Shown here: piece by piece, positions 25,743 through 33,770 of the stretch
Layout: every line of letters begins with the position of its first letter
Numbering within the stretch: the first letter of the stretch is position 1
Assembly (NCBI GenBank): GCA_003963305.1
Contig: RXJR01000044.1
Span: forward strand, 1 to 35,719
DNA: 35,719 nucleotides
DNA from: Candidatus Melainabacteria bacterium
GTDB taxonomy: Bacteria > Cyanobacteriota > Vampirovibrionia > Obscuribacterales > Obscuribacteraceae
Direction: 5' to 3'
Program-made: the position numbers and the translations under genes
The notes under the pieces: generated by a model
What the model was told of the DNA's origin: nothing
Database searches by the model: none
The model's input: the letters and a program-made list of their open reading frames with translations, nothing else

Positions 25743-27236
25743 TCACACTGTTGCTGCATCAACCAAACCCAGAGCCTGTGCGATGTATGCCGTCAAAGCA
25801 GGATCATCTTGCACGGTCCGCGATAGGGTGCTTTGACCGTATGAATCGCGATTCAAACCTGGATGTGTGGCGAAGAAATCAGCTGTAAAGGCGTTGCTGA
25901 GATGATCTCCATCTCCTTTCAGTTCACCCACAGTATCGTTCAAATCGCCCTCATAGTAAACAGAATTACCAACTGCTCTCATGCCTGCATCGGCAAGAGC
26001 CACAGCCCTGTTGTCACTCCAACTGCCTGGACCGCCGTTGCTGAGCTGACCATACATTTCATAGAGCTCATGCACCTCGGCTTGATCCGACAATCCGCTG
26101 TCAGCATAGAATTCACCAGAGATGCCGTTGTTTTGACCCTGTGCTCCACCATCGAATCCGCTGCGAACCGACATGCTAATACCGTTTGCAAGCAGAGTCT
26201 GCTTCATTTCCTCAGGTAAAGCATTAGCAACGTCAACGGCATGTTGAAACTCGTCCTGTGTAACACCTGAATCGCCTCTGCGAAAGACGGTGGACAGGTC
26301 AGTTCCATCAACTGGATTCGGTTGAGGCTTGGGTTGCGGCTCTGGTGATGGTTCTGGAACGGGTGTGGGTCTGGGAACAGGTCTTGGCTCCGGTGCGGGA
26401 TCTGGAGTAGGCTTGGGCTCTGTCGGCGCGGGTTCCGGAGCAGGACAGGGTCCGGCAGGCGACTCTACTGGTGGTGGCAAGTCACCCGACCCGATAGCAG
26501 CCAGAGCTTGCCGCTCAATCGACAGCAGCTCAGTGAACAATTGCTCTCCACCTGGAAGTTGTGCCAACAAGCCGGCAAGCTGCTTGTTTAAAGCTAAAAT
26601 GCTGCGATCCAATTGTGCATGCTGCTTCAGATCAGGATCTTCCAACATCTGCTGCTGCAGTTCAAGAGCCGAGGCAAGGGCTGAAATGCCGCCATCGGCG
26701 GTGCCCGAAAAACTTGTTGCGATCGTCCTGTCGAGACCCTCCATCGCCTCGACAAGGCGCTGCACCCCTCTTCGTGAGCCCTGTGATTCAGTCTCATCGC
26801 CGCCCTTACCCGAAGACTCGCTGTGTTCACACCGATCGCCAGTTATTCTGCGCAGCGTTCCCCCTGACCCAGGCTCGGCGAAACGAGCATCGACAGCACG
26901 AACCTCAGCATGGTCGGCTAATTTACTGAACAGGGCGTCAACACTGGCTCTCTCGGACTCTTGGTTGACTTTTCCCGGTCCACCATCAACAAAAGAGCCA
27001 CGGTTGACTTCTCGAAAGAGACCCTCATTGATCACAGATGAAGCCAGACGATGATCAGAAAGAGGAGCAAAATCCAACTGCCCGTCAGAGCTCATCTGAA
27101 GGCTGCTGTCGAAACTGTGATTGCTTGGCAGATCATTAAAACCAGAAATTAGCTGCTCCCTTTTTCGAAAGGTGTCTCTTCCTTCTGAATCAGGCAAACT
27201 CCGCCCTTCTGAAATCCTCTGAAAATCATGTGTCAT
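25743..27236 (-). CDS. proline-rich linker protein with a metallopeptidase-like C-terminal domain (497 aa)
   Basis: Residues 1-250 are low-complexity to helical, without a signal peptide. Residues 254-309 are a linker of Pro-Glu/Pro-Lys pairs. Residues 315-497 form a globular domain containing EVHELYEMYG (388-396) and, 60 residues later, AFTADFFATHPG. This layout recalls the anthrax-lethal-factor-like (ATLF) peptidase fold, where HExxH is followed by an E/FFA helix. Here the second His is missing (HELYE), so an active enzyme is doubtful; this is a weak inference. It lies downstream of the S53 peptidase on the same strand. The stop is 5 bases from that of the convergent response regulator. Confidence 0.6.
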   Translation of the reverse strand: MTHDFQRISEGRSLPDSEGRDTFRKREQLISGFNDLPSNHSFDSSLQMSSDGQLDFAPLSDHRLASSVINEGLFREVNRGSFVDGGPGKVNQESERASVDALFSKLADHAEVRAVDARFAEPGSGGTLRRITGDRCEHSESSGKGGDETESQGSRRGVQRLVEAMEGLDRTIATSFSGTADGGISALASALELQQQMLEDPDLKQHAQLDRSILALNKQLAGLLAQLPGGEQLFTELLSIERQALAAIGSGDLPPPVESPAGPCPAPEPAPTEPKPTPDPAPEPRPVPRPTPVPEPSPEPQPKPQPNPVDGTDLSTVFRRGDSGVTQDEFQHAVDVANALPEEMKQTLLANGISMSVRSGFDGGAQGQNNGISGEFYADSGLSDQAEVHELYEMYGQLSNGGPGSWSDNRAVALADAGMRAVGNSVYYEGDLNDTVGELKGDGDHLSNAFTADFFATHPGLNRDSYGQSTLSRTVQDDPALTAYIAQALGLVDAATV

Positions 27237-27641
27237 ATAGCATCACCCGTTGTTAAAATGGCTCTGCCGGATTGCGCCGCTCGAAAGATCGGCGCAACCT
27301 CAGAGCTTGCCCAAAGCAAAAGTCAATCGAAACTTTAGAACGCTGAAGAAGAAAGGTTGGTAAGTATGCAAAAGAGGCAGTGTGTTAACCATAAGGCACC
27401 AAGTTGGCAAAACCCGGCCACCAACTTGGCATTTCGCCGACATGAACATTAAATTGAGAGTTCATGCTCCCGAAACCCTGCACACACAGTCCTCGGCAGC
27501 TTTCACTAGTAGAGCATGTCAAACGCATGGAAGGAATAGACGCCATAGATGATCCTCAGACCACCGACTACAGCCCGTTAATGACATTTGCATCACACAA
27601 CTGAGTAACCATCCAGAGACAGTTGGGCTGACACGATCAGC
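27237..27641. other. 405-base gap with a perfect inverted repeat
   Basis: Between the S53 peptidase stop and the start of the proline-rich protein, both leftward. CCAAGTTGG (27399-27407) and CCAACTTGG (27421-27429) form a perfect 9-bp stem with a 13-base loop, without a T-run on either strand. A smaller ATGAAC/GTTCAT pair lies near 27440-27465. No gene is supported. Confidence 0.5.
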
Positions 27642-29969
27642 TCAGCGTTTGCTGTGATCTTGACCTGGATTGGTTGAACTGACGCTGCCCATAAAGTCAG
27701 CCACCTTGATGCTGTTAGCGGCACTGCGATAATTTTTCATGCTTTCCAACATAGCCTGTCCATCCACCCAACCCAGCCCGGTCGTTGGATCCCAGCCCCT
27801 TCCAGCCTCATAGCCATTGTTATTTCCTGTTGTGACGTCATGGAACAAGTTCGACTGAGCCGGTGCATACAACCAGGGGTTAAGAGGCGTAATTGGATTA
27901 TGACCGGCTGCCGCCAGCTCGCTGTTGATATTCAACATCAAACCAGCATAAAGCGGCGCACCAGCACTGGTACCACCAATAACCAGGTCCTGACCACCTA
28001 CCCGCACCGGGAAGCCCGTTGATTTGGCTGCATTGGTAGAGATATCCGGCACACCCCGTCCTGGTTTTCCAGTATCAATATTATTGGGAACGTTTGCATC
28101 TCGCTGCCACCAGGGCAAGCGAAAGATTCTGCTGACGCCACCGCCCGTAGAACTACTTTCGCCTTCATTCCAGGTCGTCACACTCTGCATTTTGCCGTCA
28201 GGTCCAAGCACCATTTTAAGACCGCCGACGCCGGTTACATGCGGATCAGAGGCGGGAAATTCGGGCTGATGTATATTCGAGACTGAGCGAGCGCCATTGT
28301 CGCCGGCGCCAGCGAAGATTTGCACGCCGCGAATTGTTGCCTGCCTGAAGGCAATGCTCAATGTATTCAAAGCCTGGGGAGTTTGCTTACTTTCACCAAG
28401 CCCCCAACTGGCGCTCACCACAGATTTTTGGGCTTCGCCGTTCTTAGGAAAAATGCTGCGCTCGAAGACATCGGCAAACCCCTGGTCACTGTTTGGACCA
28501 AGCACCATATCGATGTTAGCCTTAGGCGCGAGCGACTGCATCTGCACAGCGTCCAGTGAGTTCTCTATATCTCCACCGTGCGGGCTCCCCGGGGAGTTCC
28601 TGGCACCGTCGACCTCGACCACACGCAACGGCTTTGGTTGCTCGAGACCGTGCTCGGCAAAAAACTTGTTATAGTCAGCCAGCTCGATGCCGCCGCTCAA
28701 ACTGATGAAAGCTCCACTTTGACCTTCCCCACCGGAGGAAAGCGGAAAGTTTTGCGCCCGGGCTATTTCTGTAGCCAGGTAACCACCCTGTTTGACGAAA
28801 CCGTCATCGGCCGCAGGTGCTTCCATCTTCTGAGCGCGGTAGTTTGTCGTCGCTACAGCACGCTCATCGGTGCCAAGAACGGCGCGAACATGTGGTGCCA
28901 GCTCCTTGGGCAGTGACACTGCTTGAGTGTGCCCGATGTGCACACCTTCATCGGTCGCGTAGTTGAGCAGGTCCAGATTGAAAGCATTCTGGAAATCACC
29001 GGTTCTTCCGACCAGTAAAACTTTACCGGAGCGCAAATCAGACTCTGCTACTTTCAGGTTGTACTGTCTGGCAAAATCAGTAACTGCATCAAGGGAAGCC
29101 TGCTCGGATCCAAACTTCTGCTCATAAGCCCCGGCTTCGTCGGTCAGCATCTGAGCCTTTCCAGTGGACATGCGGTTGATGTAACGATCCATCATCAAGA
29201 CGGACGCTTTGCTCTTGAGCATGACGGTAGCATTCATAGGTGCATCGAGGTCAGCGTGTCCGACGACTCGGGCGCCTTCCGGCGCGGACTGCAAACTATC
29301 CAACAGTTTGATTTTGTCACCGTCCCCAACAAAATTGGGACGCAGTTGAACAGTTGAGGCAGTTGGCACAGTCGTATCCAGCTTAAGAAGGCTGCGTGCC
29401 CTGTCGGTTGTGCTGTCCCAGAAATTCTGTTTGATATCGGCGAACTTGTCGAATGATTCACGCGCCAGAATGTTTCCTGATATGCCTGCGCCGACCTTGA
29501 AGCCGGCGTAACCAAGCGCTGCGTTCACACCGAGCGTGCCGGCAGCGTCTCCCCACTGCTGCCCCGACCGGCTCATCTCAGACCAGGTTTTAGCATTCAG
29601 ACCGGTCTTGTAAGCATCGTAAAAACCTGGCGCAGCGCTGCCAACGAACCATGCACCCATGGCCAGCCCCGCTATTTTGCCGACCGGACCGGCTTCAGGC
29701 AGCGCCACTTTTAAAGCCGCTGCAAACGCCGCCGAACTGGCCACAGTTTCAAGAGCATGGAGAGGGTGTTCAACCTCGTATGCGACAGCGTTTTTGAGGC
29801 CTTCGGGTGTATGGTAGATGCCATCAGCTGTGGTGATAGCGATGCGCGCCGCGCCACCAGCGAAGCCTGTCATGCCTATCTGATTCGACTCCTGGTTCAG
29901 CCTGGCAGAGGCATCCTGACCCTCACGGGTCGGCGCATGTTCTGAAGCGCTGAAGTCTAATCCTGGCAT
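27642..29969 (-). CDS. sedolisin/kumamolisin-type serine-carboxyl peptidase (family S53)
   Basis: Residues about 205-375 match the S53 activation propeptide (LVGRTGDFQNAFNLDL, then YATDEGVHIGHTQ and VRAVLGTDER). The catalytic domain (about 390-745) carries the full set: Glu469 and Asp473 in GDIENSLDAVQ, Asp557 in FAGAGDNGA, Ser668 in GGTSAGAPLYAG, and the calcium site FHDVTTGNNNGY...GWDPTTGLG. An extra 200-residue N-terminus precedes the propeptide, with Ala/Gly-rich hydrophobic stretches at 74-90 and 98-115 but no signal peptide. The frame is open to a TTG at 30065, but that stretch contains an attenuator-like hairpin, so the ATG at 29969 is preferred. Relatives are acid-active secreted peptidases. 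Confidence 0.88.
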   Translation of the reverse strand: MPGLDFSASEHAPTREGQDASARLNQESNQIGMTGFAGGAARIAITTADGIYHTPEGLKNAVAYEVEHPLHALETVASSAAFAAALKVALPEAGPVGKIAGLAMGAWFVGSAAPGFYDAYKTGLNAKTWSEMSRSGQQWGDAAGTLGVNAALGYAGFKVGAGISGNILARESFDKFADIKQNFWDSTTDRARSLLKLDTTVPTASTVQLRPNFVGDGDKIKLLDSLQSAPEGARVVGHADLDAPMNATVMLKSKASVLMMDRYINRMSTGKAQMLTDEAGAYEQKFGSEQASLDAVTDFARQYNLKVAESDLRSGKVLLVGRTGDFQNAFNLDLLNYATDEGVHIGHTQAVSLPKELAPHVRAVLGTDERAVATTNYRAQKMEAPAADDGFVKQGGYLATEIARAQNFPLSSGGEGQSGAFISLSGGIELADYNKFFAEHGLEQPKPLRVVEVDGARNSPGSPHGGDIENSLDAVQMQSLAPKANIDMVLGPNSDQGFADVFERSIFPKNGEAQKSVVSASWGLGESKQTPQALNTLSIAFRQATIRGVQIFAGAGDNGARSVSNIHQPEFPASDPHVTGVGGLKMVLGPDGKMQSVTTWNEGESSSTGGGVSRIFRLPWWQRDANVPNNIDTGKPGRGVPDISTNAAKSTGFPVRVGGQDLVIGGTSAGAPLYAGLMLNINSELAAAGHNPITPLNPWLYAPAQSNLFHDVTTGNNNGYEAGRGWDPTTGLGWVDGQAMLESMKNYRSAANSIKVADFMGSVSSTNPGQDHSKR

Positions 29970-30009
29970 ATTTTTAAAATCGCTGAACGAAGATGTTCTG
30001 AAAGAATAG

Positions 30010-30045
30010 AAAAAACCACCGTCGCTTGCAGTGGTGAAACTACGG
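30010..30045 (-). promoter_or_regulatory. attenuator-like hairpin in the leader of the S53 peptidase
   Basis: On the minus strand ACCAC (30031-30035) pairs with GTGGT (30015-30019) around an 11-base loop and runs into six Ts, 40 bases before the preferred ATG. An upstream ACCGT (30041-30045) can instead pair with ACGGT, which overlaps the 3' arm. The two foldings are mutually exclusive, as in attenuation. Confidence 0.4.
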
Positions 30046-30158
30046 TAACCAGAAATTTTCAGCAAACTTTATCCGAGCCGTGGAGCGTTCACAGGAGGTT
30101 CACCCCGGTGATTCATTCTAGCTAGCGTGAGAGGTGCTACTGTCGAGAGGAAATGCAC

Positions 30159-30818
30159 GTGACCAAGATAAATCCAGCCAGCCAACGCAAGCGAACCATC
30201 GCAACAACGCAGTCAAAGATTGTCACTGCGCTGGTTATGATGATTCCTCTTCTGGCAATCAGTGCAGCACCTGGCATCAGTATGAAAACGGAGAAAAAAA
30301 TGGATAAAGCCGCCAATGCAGCAGACACGGTATACAAGTTCGAAGCCACCGGGCTCGATGGCAAGAACGTCGACTTGAGCCAATATCGAGGCGAGGTGCT
30401 ACTGATCGTCAATACTGCCAGCCGGTGCGGTTTCACACCTCAATACAAGCAACTGGAACAGTTGCATGAGAAGTACGAAGGCAAGGGTCTTTCCATACTG
30501 GGCTTTCCATGCAACCAGTTCGGACAGCAGGAACCCGGTGACAACGAAGCAATTGGCAGTTTCTGCCAGAAAAATTACGGCGTCAAATTCAAGATGTTCA
30601 GCAAAATCGACGTCAACGGCAAAAGCGAGCATCCGCTCTACAAATTCCTGAAAGAGAAGGCTCCGGGTGTACTTGGCTCTGAAGCGATCAAGTGGAACTT
30701 CACCAAATTCCTCGTCGACCGATCCGGTCATGTGGTGAAGCGCTACGCACCAGACGTCAACCCGCTCGACATCAGTCCCGAGATAGAAAAATTGCTGGCA
30801 ACAGCACCAAACGGGTAA
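30159..30818 (+). CDS. glutathione peroxidase-type thiol peroxidase, membrane-anchored or exported
   Basis: The GPx fold is complete: NTASRCGFTPQY with the peroxidatic Cys (about residue 90; Cys, not selenocysteine), GFPCNQFGQQEPG with the catalytic Gln, FCQKNYGVKF with a further Cys, and IKWNFTKFLVD with the Trp-Asn pair. An N-terminal basic segment and hydrophobic helix (about 20-38) make it a signal-anchor or exported protein, unlike most cytoplasmic GPx. Such Cys enzymes usually take electrons from thioredoxin and reduce lipid or organic hydroperoxides. AGAGG is 8 bases before the GTG at 30159 but only 2 before the ATG at 30153, so GTG is chosen. The SDR gene follows after 6 bases. Confidence 0.9.
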   Translation: MTKINPASQRKRTIATTQSKIVTALVMMIPLLAISAAPGISMKTEKKMDKAANAADTVYKFEATGLDGKNVDLSQYRGEVLLIVNTASRCGFTPQYKQLEQLHEKYEGKGLSILGFPCNQFGQQEPGDNEAIGSFCQKNYGVKFKMFSKIDVNGKSEHPLYKFLKEKAPGVLGSEAIKWNFTKFLVDRSGHVVKRYAPDVNPLDISPEIEKLLATAPNG

Positions 30819-30824
30819 ATCGTC

Positions 30825-31577
30825 ATGAGCGAATCAACTGGTAAGCCTGTCTACCTCGTGGTCGGCGCTTGTGGAGGGCTTGGTACGGCCGTGGCGGATC
30901 GACTGCACGGACGAGGCGCCGACCTCGCTCTGGTCGGACGCGACGAGGTCGTTCTCGATACGCTGGCGCAGAGACTCGGCGCTGAGAAATTCGTTGCCGA
31001 CGCCTCCGACTTCAGTCAGGTCGACTCAGCCGTCCAGGCTACAGTTGAGCGATTCGGTCGGCTCGATGGCGCCGTTTGTACGACCGGGTCTCTTCTGCTC
31101 AAGCCGGCCCACATCACTACTGCCCTTGACTGGCAGGCTCTGATTGCAGCCAATCTGACAGCTGCATTCGCCGTGGTCAGGTCGGCGTCGAAAGTTATGG
31201 CAAAGTCAGGTGGCTCGATAGTTCTCGTCTCGTCTGTAGCGGCTAAAGTCGGCATGTCGAACCATGACGGTCTCTCAGCCGTTAAAGCAGGCGTGGAAGG
31301 CCTGGTGCGCTCTGCCGCTGCGAGCTACTCAAGACAGAACATCAGAGTCAACTGTGTCGCGCCTGGCATCATGGAGACGAACCTGACCCGCAAAGTGGTA
31401 ACGAACCCGACTCTGCTCAACGGCGTTCTGCAACTCTATCCCCTGGCTCGCGTTGGCCAGCCCACTGAAATAGCTCGCGTGATCGACTGGTTGCTGAGCG
31501 ACGAGAGCAGTTGGGTGACCGGGCAATCGCTTTCCGTTGACGGTGGTCTTTCATCTGTCCGCGCTATCGCACGTTAA
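30825..31577 (+). CDS. short-chain dehydrogenase/reductase with atypical active site (250 aa)
   Basis: Rossmann fold with the nucleotide loop VGACGGLG (13-20), Asn110 and a C-terminal WVTGQSLSVDGG typical of classical SDRs. In the active site Ser137 (VLVSSVA) and Lys154 are in place, but the Tyr of YxxxK is replaced by Leu150 (GLSAVK), and the NAG motif reads CTTG. A subset of SDRs has a non-Tyr residue here, so the chemistry may differ or be lost. It begins 6 bases after the peroxidase stop, with no strong ribosome site, suggesting translational coupling. Substrate unknown. Confidence 0.85.
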   Translation: MSESTGKPVYLVVGACGGLGTAVADRLHGRGADLALVGRDEVVLDTLAQRLGAEKFVADASDFSQVDSAVQATVERFGRLDGAVCTTGSLLLKPAHITTALDWQALIAANLTAAFAVVRSASKVMAKSGGSIVLVSSVAAKVGMSNHDGLSAVKAGVEGLVRSAAASYSRQNIRVNCVAPGIMETNLTRKVVTNPTLLNGVLQLYPLARVGQPTEIARVIDWLLSDESSWVTGQSLSVDGGLSSVRAIAR

Positions 31578-31593
31578 CATGTGCAATCCGTCT

Positions 31594-32052
31594 TCAAAGA
31601 ACTGCCTGAACAGCCTCTTTGATTGAACTGGTAGTTTCCTTCAAAATTGCATCTGCGCTTATTCTGCCGAAGGTCGCGTAGACGTTGAATAGAAGTCTCA
31701 CTGTGGTTGATTCAGCCTCGGGTGTGACGCTGACGGTCAAAACGATCTGTCGCTTCGCTGCCGCTGCCAGTGCTCCGAGATCCTCATCAAAAGCTAAAAT
31801 CGCCATGATCATGCCGTTTGGATTGTCTTCTTTGATCTGCCACTTGCGTGTGGAAAAATCCCTGTTCTTCAAAACAGCGCGAACCTGTCGCATAGCATCG
31901 GGCACCGAAAGTGCTGATTGAATTGGTGCTGGATTTTCGATGTTGGCTAAATAGGCACGCACTTTATTTCGTCGGGCAGCATAAGTTATTGCAAGCGCAA
32001 TTGCGCCAACTACCACAACGACAACACCAACAGTCAAAAAGTCCATAGACAC
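31594..32052 (-). CDS. hypothetical protein with N-terminal membrane anchor (152 aa)
   Basis: A single hydrophobic helix (residues 5-25, FLTVGVVVVVVGAIALAI) is followed by a basic patch (ARRNKVRAY) and a soluble alpha/beta domain of about 120 residues predicted to lie in the cytoplasm. The rest alternates strands and helices (QIVLTVSVTPEAESTTVRLL, then a final amphipathic helix). The family is not recognised. A GTG start at 32052 has GAGG seven bases upstream; an ATG at 32046 is the alternative. It converges on the SDR gene with 16 bases between stops. Confidence 0.6.
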   Translation of the reverse strand: MSMDFLTVGVVVVVVGAIALAITYAARRNKVRAYLANIENPAPIQSALSVPDAMRQVRAVLKNRDFSTRKWQIKEDNPNGMIMAILAFDEDLGALAAAAKRQIVLTVSVTPEAESTTVRLLFNVYATFGRISADAILKETTSSIKEAVQAVL

Positions 32053-32605
32053 TCTTGTACCTCAGCCCGAGAAAATTCAGCAAGCGGAAGGCTAGCGAAG
32101 CCACCTTAGTGCTAGCTCATATACAACGCGCAGCTCCGCTAGTCTCTAATCTTGGCGTTACACACTGAAAGTGGCTTGCCATGCCGACTTTAAGATACAA
32201 ACATTAAACGAAAAGCTGGCAGAAGCGCGCTAACCGTCGATCTTGAATATCACTAGTAATTCCACCATGCCGTCGCAGTTTCTGTCGGGGCGGCGGGGGT
32301 GCCCCATTAATACACCTTACTAATTAAGTATTTCGGGCGAGTACTCAGATCTCAGTAAATCAGTATCTATGGCTGTTGATCTCTTCGCGCGAGTAGATCT
32401 ATAGCGGCGCATATTGCTTGACATCCCCGTCTTCCTATAGGGTGAACACACATATAAACATCACACCCATCCACCAGAGCTACTCACCCGAACCCGAAAA
32501 CCCAATACTCAACGAACTTCCAGCCAAATCCCAGCGCCTCATCGATGCTGGGATTTTGACTACTTGCCAAGCGAATCGCCCTCTCTCGCTGCGCTAGCTC
32601 CACCC
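32053..32605. other. intergenic region preceding the G+C-rich cassette
   Basis: 550 bases without a supported gene, between the leftward anchor protein and the first structured RNA. It contains a GGGGC/GCCCC stem near 32287-32305 and the palindromic terminator at 32526-32557. A TTGACA at 32418 has no well-spaced -10 box. Base composition changes from mixed to G+C-rich across this stretch. Confidence 0.45.
32526..32557 (+). terminator. perfect terminator-like hairpin upstream of leader RNA copy A
   Basis: AAATCCCAGC pairs perfectly with GCTGGGATTT (10 bp) around an 11-base loop, with a further T. The A/T base pairs at the foot make it potentially bidirectional. No gene ends just upstream on the plus strand, so it may insulate the cassette or end a small untranslated transcript. 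Confidence 0.5.
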
Positions 32606-32715
32606 ACATCCCCTATCCACACCTTCCTGTGGTGGGGCCGGATACGGCAGACAACTTTGCCGGTGCCGGTGCTGGTTATGTCAGGTACAGGGACATGACT
32701 GGGGAAATTCTTCCC
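32606..32715 (+). ncRNA. structured leader RNA, copy A (upstream of the nuclease gene)
   Basis: Four consecutive helices are shared with copy B at 35531. HP1: CCCC/GGGG (32610-32613 with 32634-32637) around CCACA/TGTGG with loop CCTTCC. HP2: CCGG/CCGG (32638-32641 with 32666-32669), extended inside by CGGCA/TGCCG. Linker TGCTG (32670-32674). HP3: GTTATGTC/GACATGAC (32675-32682 with 32692-32699), loop AGGTACAGG. HP4: GGGAA-ATTC-TTCCC (32702-32715). Linkers are identical to copy B while stem bases change in compensating pairs. It ends 50 bases before the nuclease start. I recognise no known riboswitch class. The role is inferred to be cis-regulatory. Confidence 0.65.
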
Positions 32716-32740
32716 GTGGTCGCGCAAGTAGCGCGCCCAC
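32716..32740 (+). promoter_or_regulatory. extra hairpin between leader RNA copy A and the nuclease gene
   Basis: GTGG (32716-32719) pairs with CCAC (32737-32740), and inside CGCGC pairs with GCGCG around loop AAGTA. Copy B has no counterpart. It has no T-run and ends 14 bases before the ribosome site AAGGAA, so it may be an expression platform or merely a spacer. Confidence 0.45.
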
Positions 32741-32765
32741 ATCACTTCTAGAAAAGGAAATCGTT

Positions 32766-33671
32766 ATGCCAATGAACACACTTACGCATCAGAAGATGGA
32801 ACTCTTCCTGCGATGCCGGAAGAAGTTTCGTGAGACCGTCGCCAAAAACCGCGGTCAAGTTTCCCCCGAACAGCAGGTCGCTCAGATCGTCGGCAAGGCC
32901 GTCGAGCTCGCCACCGCCACGTCGGACCTCGAAAAGCGTCAGGTCATCATCGAAGCTGCCATGCAGCAGATTGCCGATGAGGACCAGACGGTCGAAGCGC
33001 TGCAGCGCGTCAAGAACTGCGTCAGCCGCTCCGACGAGCTTCGCTCCGACGAACGCGCCAGCGCGGTTCGCACGCAGCGCCAGTTCAAGTGGTTCGACGA
33101 AGTGACGCGCTGGACGCTCATGGCCAAGCCGGACTTCACGCGATTCGCTCGCGATGACCGTGGCCCCGTGCTCCAGATCATCGACGAGAAGACTGCCGGT
33201 CATGTCACGAGCTATCAGAAGCGCTTCCTGCACTTCCTCGGCTTCGTGATCGGCAAGCAACTCGACGAAGAGAAGCGCCAGCTCTTCGCAGAAGCGAAGC
33301 GTCTCGACATTCAGCCCACCTACGCCCTCAAGGAGAACTCCTTCCTGGCGGAGCTGGTCAACGAATTCGGGATCGACGTCATCTACCAGAACGTGTCGAT
33401 CGAGCTCGTCATCCGCCTGCTCGGCGACAGCGACAACCCCGAGGACAAGCCTCGCGAAGTCAGCATCGGCTTCAAGAAGCGTTCTCGCGACTGGCAACAG
33501 CTGGCGGAAATCCGCGAGGTGATTACCGGTATCGAAGCTGCCTTCGACGCAGCTGAGTTCCCCGGCAAGCCCGGCTGGTACTGCGAGAAGTGCCCGTTCA
33601 GGTCGACCTGCGCGGCCTACCAGGCACAACTCGCACAACATGCGGTGGACGAACTGAGCGCCACCGCCTAA
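32766..33671 (+). CDS. RecB/Cas4-like Fe-S cluster PD-(D/E)XK nuclease (301 aa)
   Basis: The nuclease core shows motif II KPDFTRF (Asp123), motif III IIDEKT (Asp140-Glu-Lys142) and a following helix with Gln151 (TSYQKRFLHF), matching the PDDEXK_1/RecB family. Cys17 in LFLRCRKKF and the C-terminal CEKCPFRSTC (Cys273, 276 and 282, C-x2-C-x5-C) are the four-cysteine iron-sulfur pattern of AddB, Cas4 and many phage exonucleases. There is no helicase part, so it is a stand-alone DNA end-processing enzyme, as in phage and mobile-element recombination modules. AAGGAA lies 8 bases before the ATG. Codons are strongly C/G-ending. A structured leader RNA lies upstream and a terminator follows. Confidence 0.82.
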   Translation: MPMNTLTHQKMELFLRCRKKFRETVAKNRGQVSPEQQVAQIVGKAVELATATSDLEKRQVIIEAAMQQIADEDQTVEALQRVKNCVSRSDELRSDERASAVRTQRQFKWFDEVTRWTLMAKPDFTRFARDDRGPVLQIIDEKTAGHVTSYQKRFLHFLGFVIGKQLDEEKRQLFAEAKRLDIQPTYALKENSFLAELVNEFGIDVIYQNVSIELVIRLLGDSDNPEDKPREVSIGFKKRSRDWQQLAEIREVITGIEAAFDAAEFPGKPGWYCEKCPFRSTCAAYQAQLAQHAVDELSATA

Positions 33672-33673
33672 AC

Positions 33674-33720
33674 ATGCTGAACGTGAACGCCGCTTCCACG
33701 CGGGTCCGTTGAGCATTTTC
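33674..33720 (+). terminator. intrinsic terminator after the nuclease gene
   Basis: ATGCTGAAC (33674-33682) pairs with GTTGAGCAT (33708-33716; one mismatch), with a small GC-rich stem inside, and is followed by TTTCTTTC. It begins 3 bases after the nuclease stop. Confidence 0.6.
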
Positions 33721-33729
33721 TTTCAAACC

Positions 33730-33748
33730 GCTGCCCTGAAACGGCAGC
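33730..33748 (+). promoter_or_regulatory. small hairpin before the His-rich protein gene
   Basis: GCTGCC pairs perfectly with GGCAGC around the 7-base loop CTGAAAC, ending 10 bases before the strong ribosome site AAGGAG of the gene at 33771. It could protect a processed 5' end after the terminator. Confidence 0.4.
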
Positions 33749-33770
33749 ACAAAACAAGAAGGAGAATCTT

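Noticed and set aside
26329-27054. 241-codon Gly/Ser-rich frame on the plus strand
   Set aside because: Low-complexity mirror of the Pro-Glu linker of the leftward gene; no ribosome site.
32418-32458. Promoter at TTGACA upstream of leader RNA copy A
   Set aside because: The -35 box is perfect, but no acceptable -10 box lies 16-18 bases away (TAGGGT is at 14, TATAAA at 29), so it is not called.
32748-33716. 322-codon open frame on the minus strand
   Set aside because: Antisense to the Fe-S nuclease, whose catalytic and cysteine motifs settle the strand; the antisense frame would also run through the terminator and the leader.
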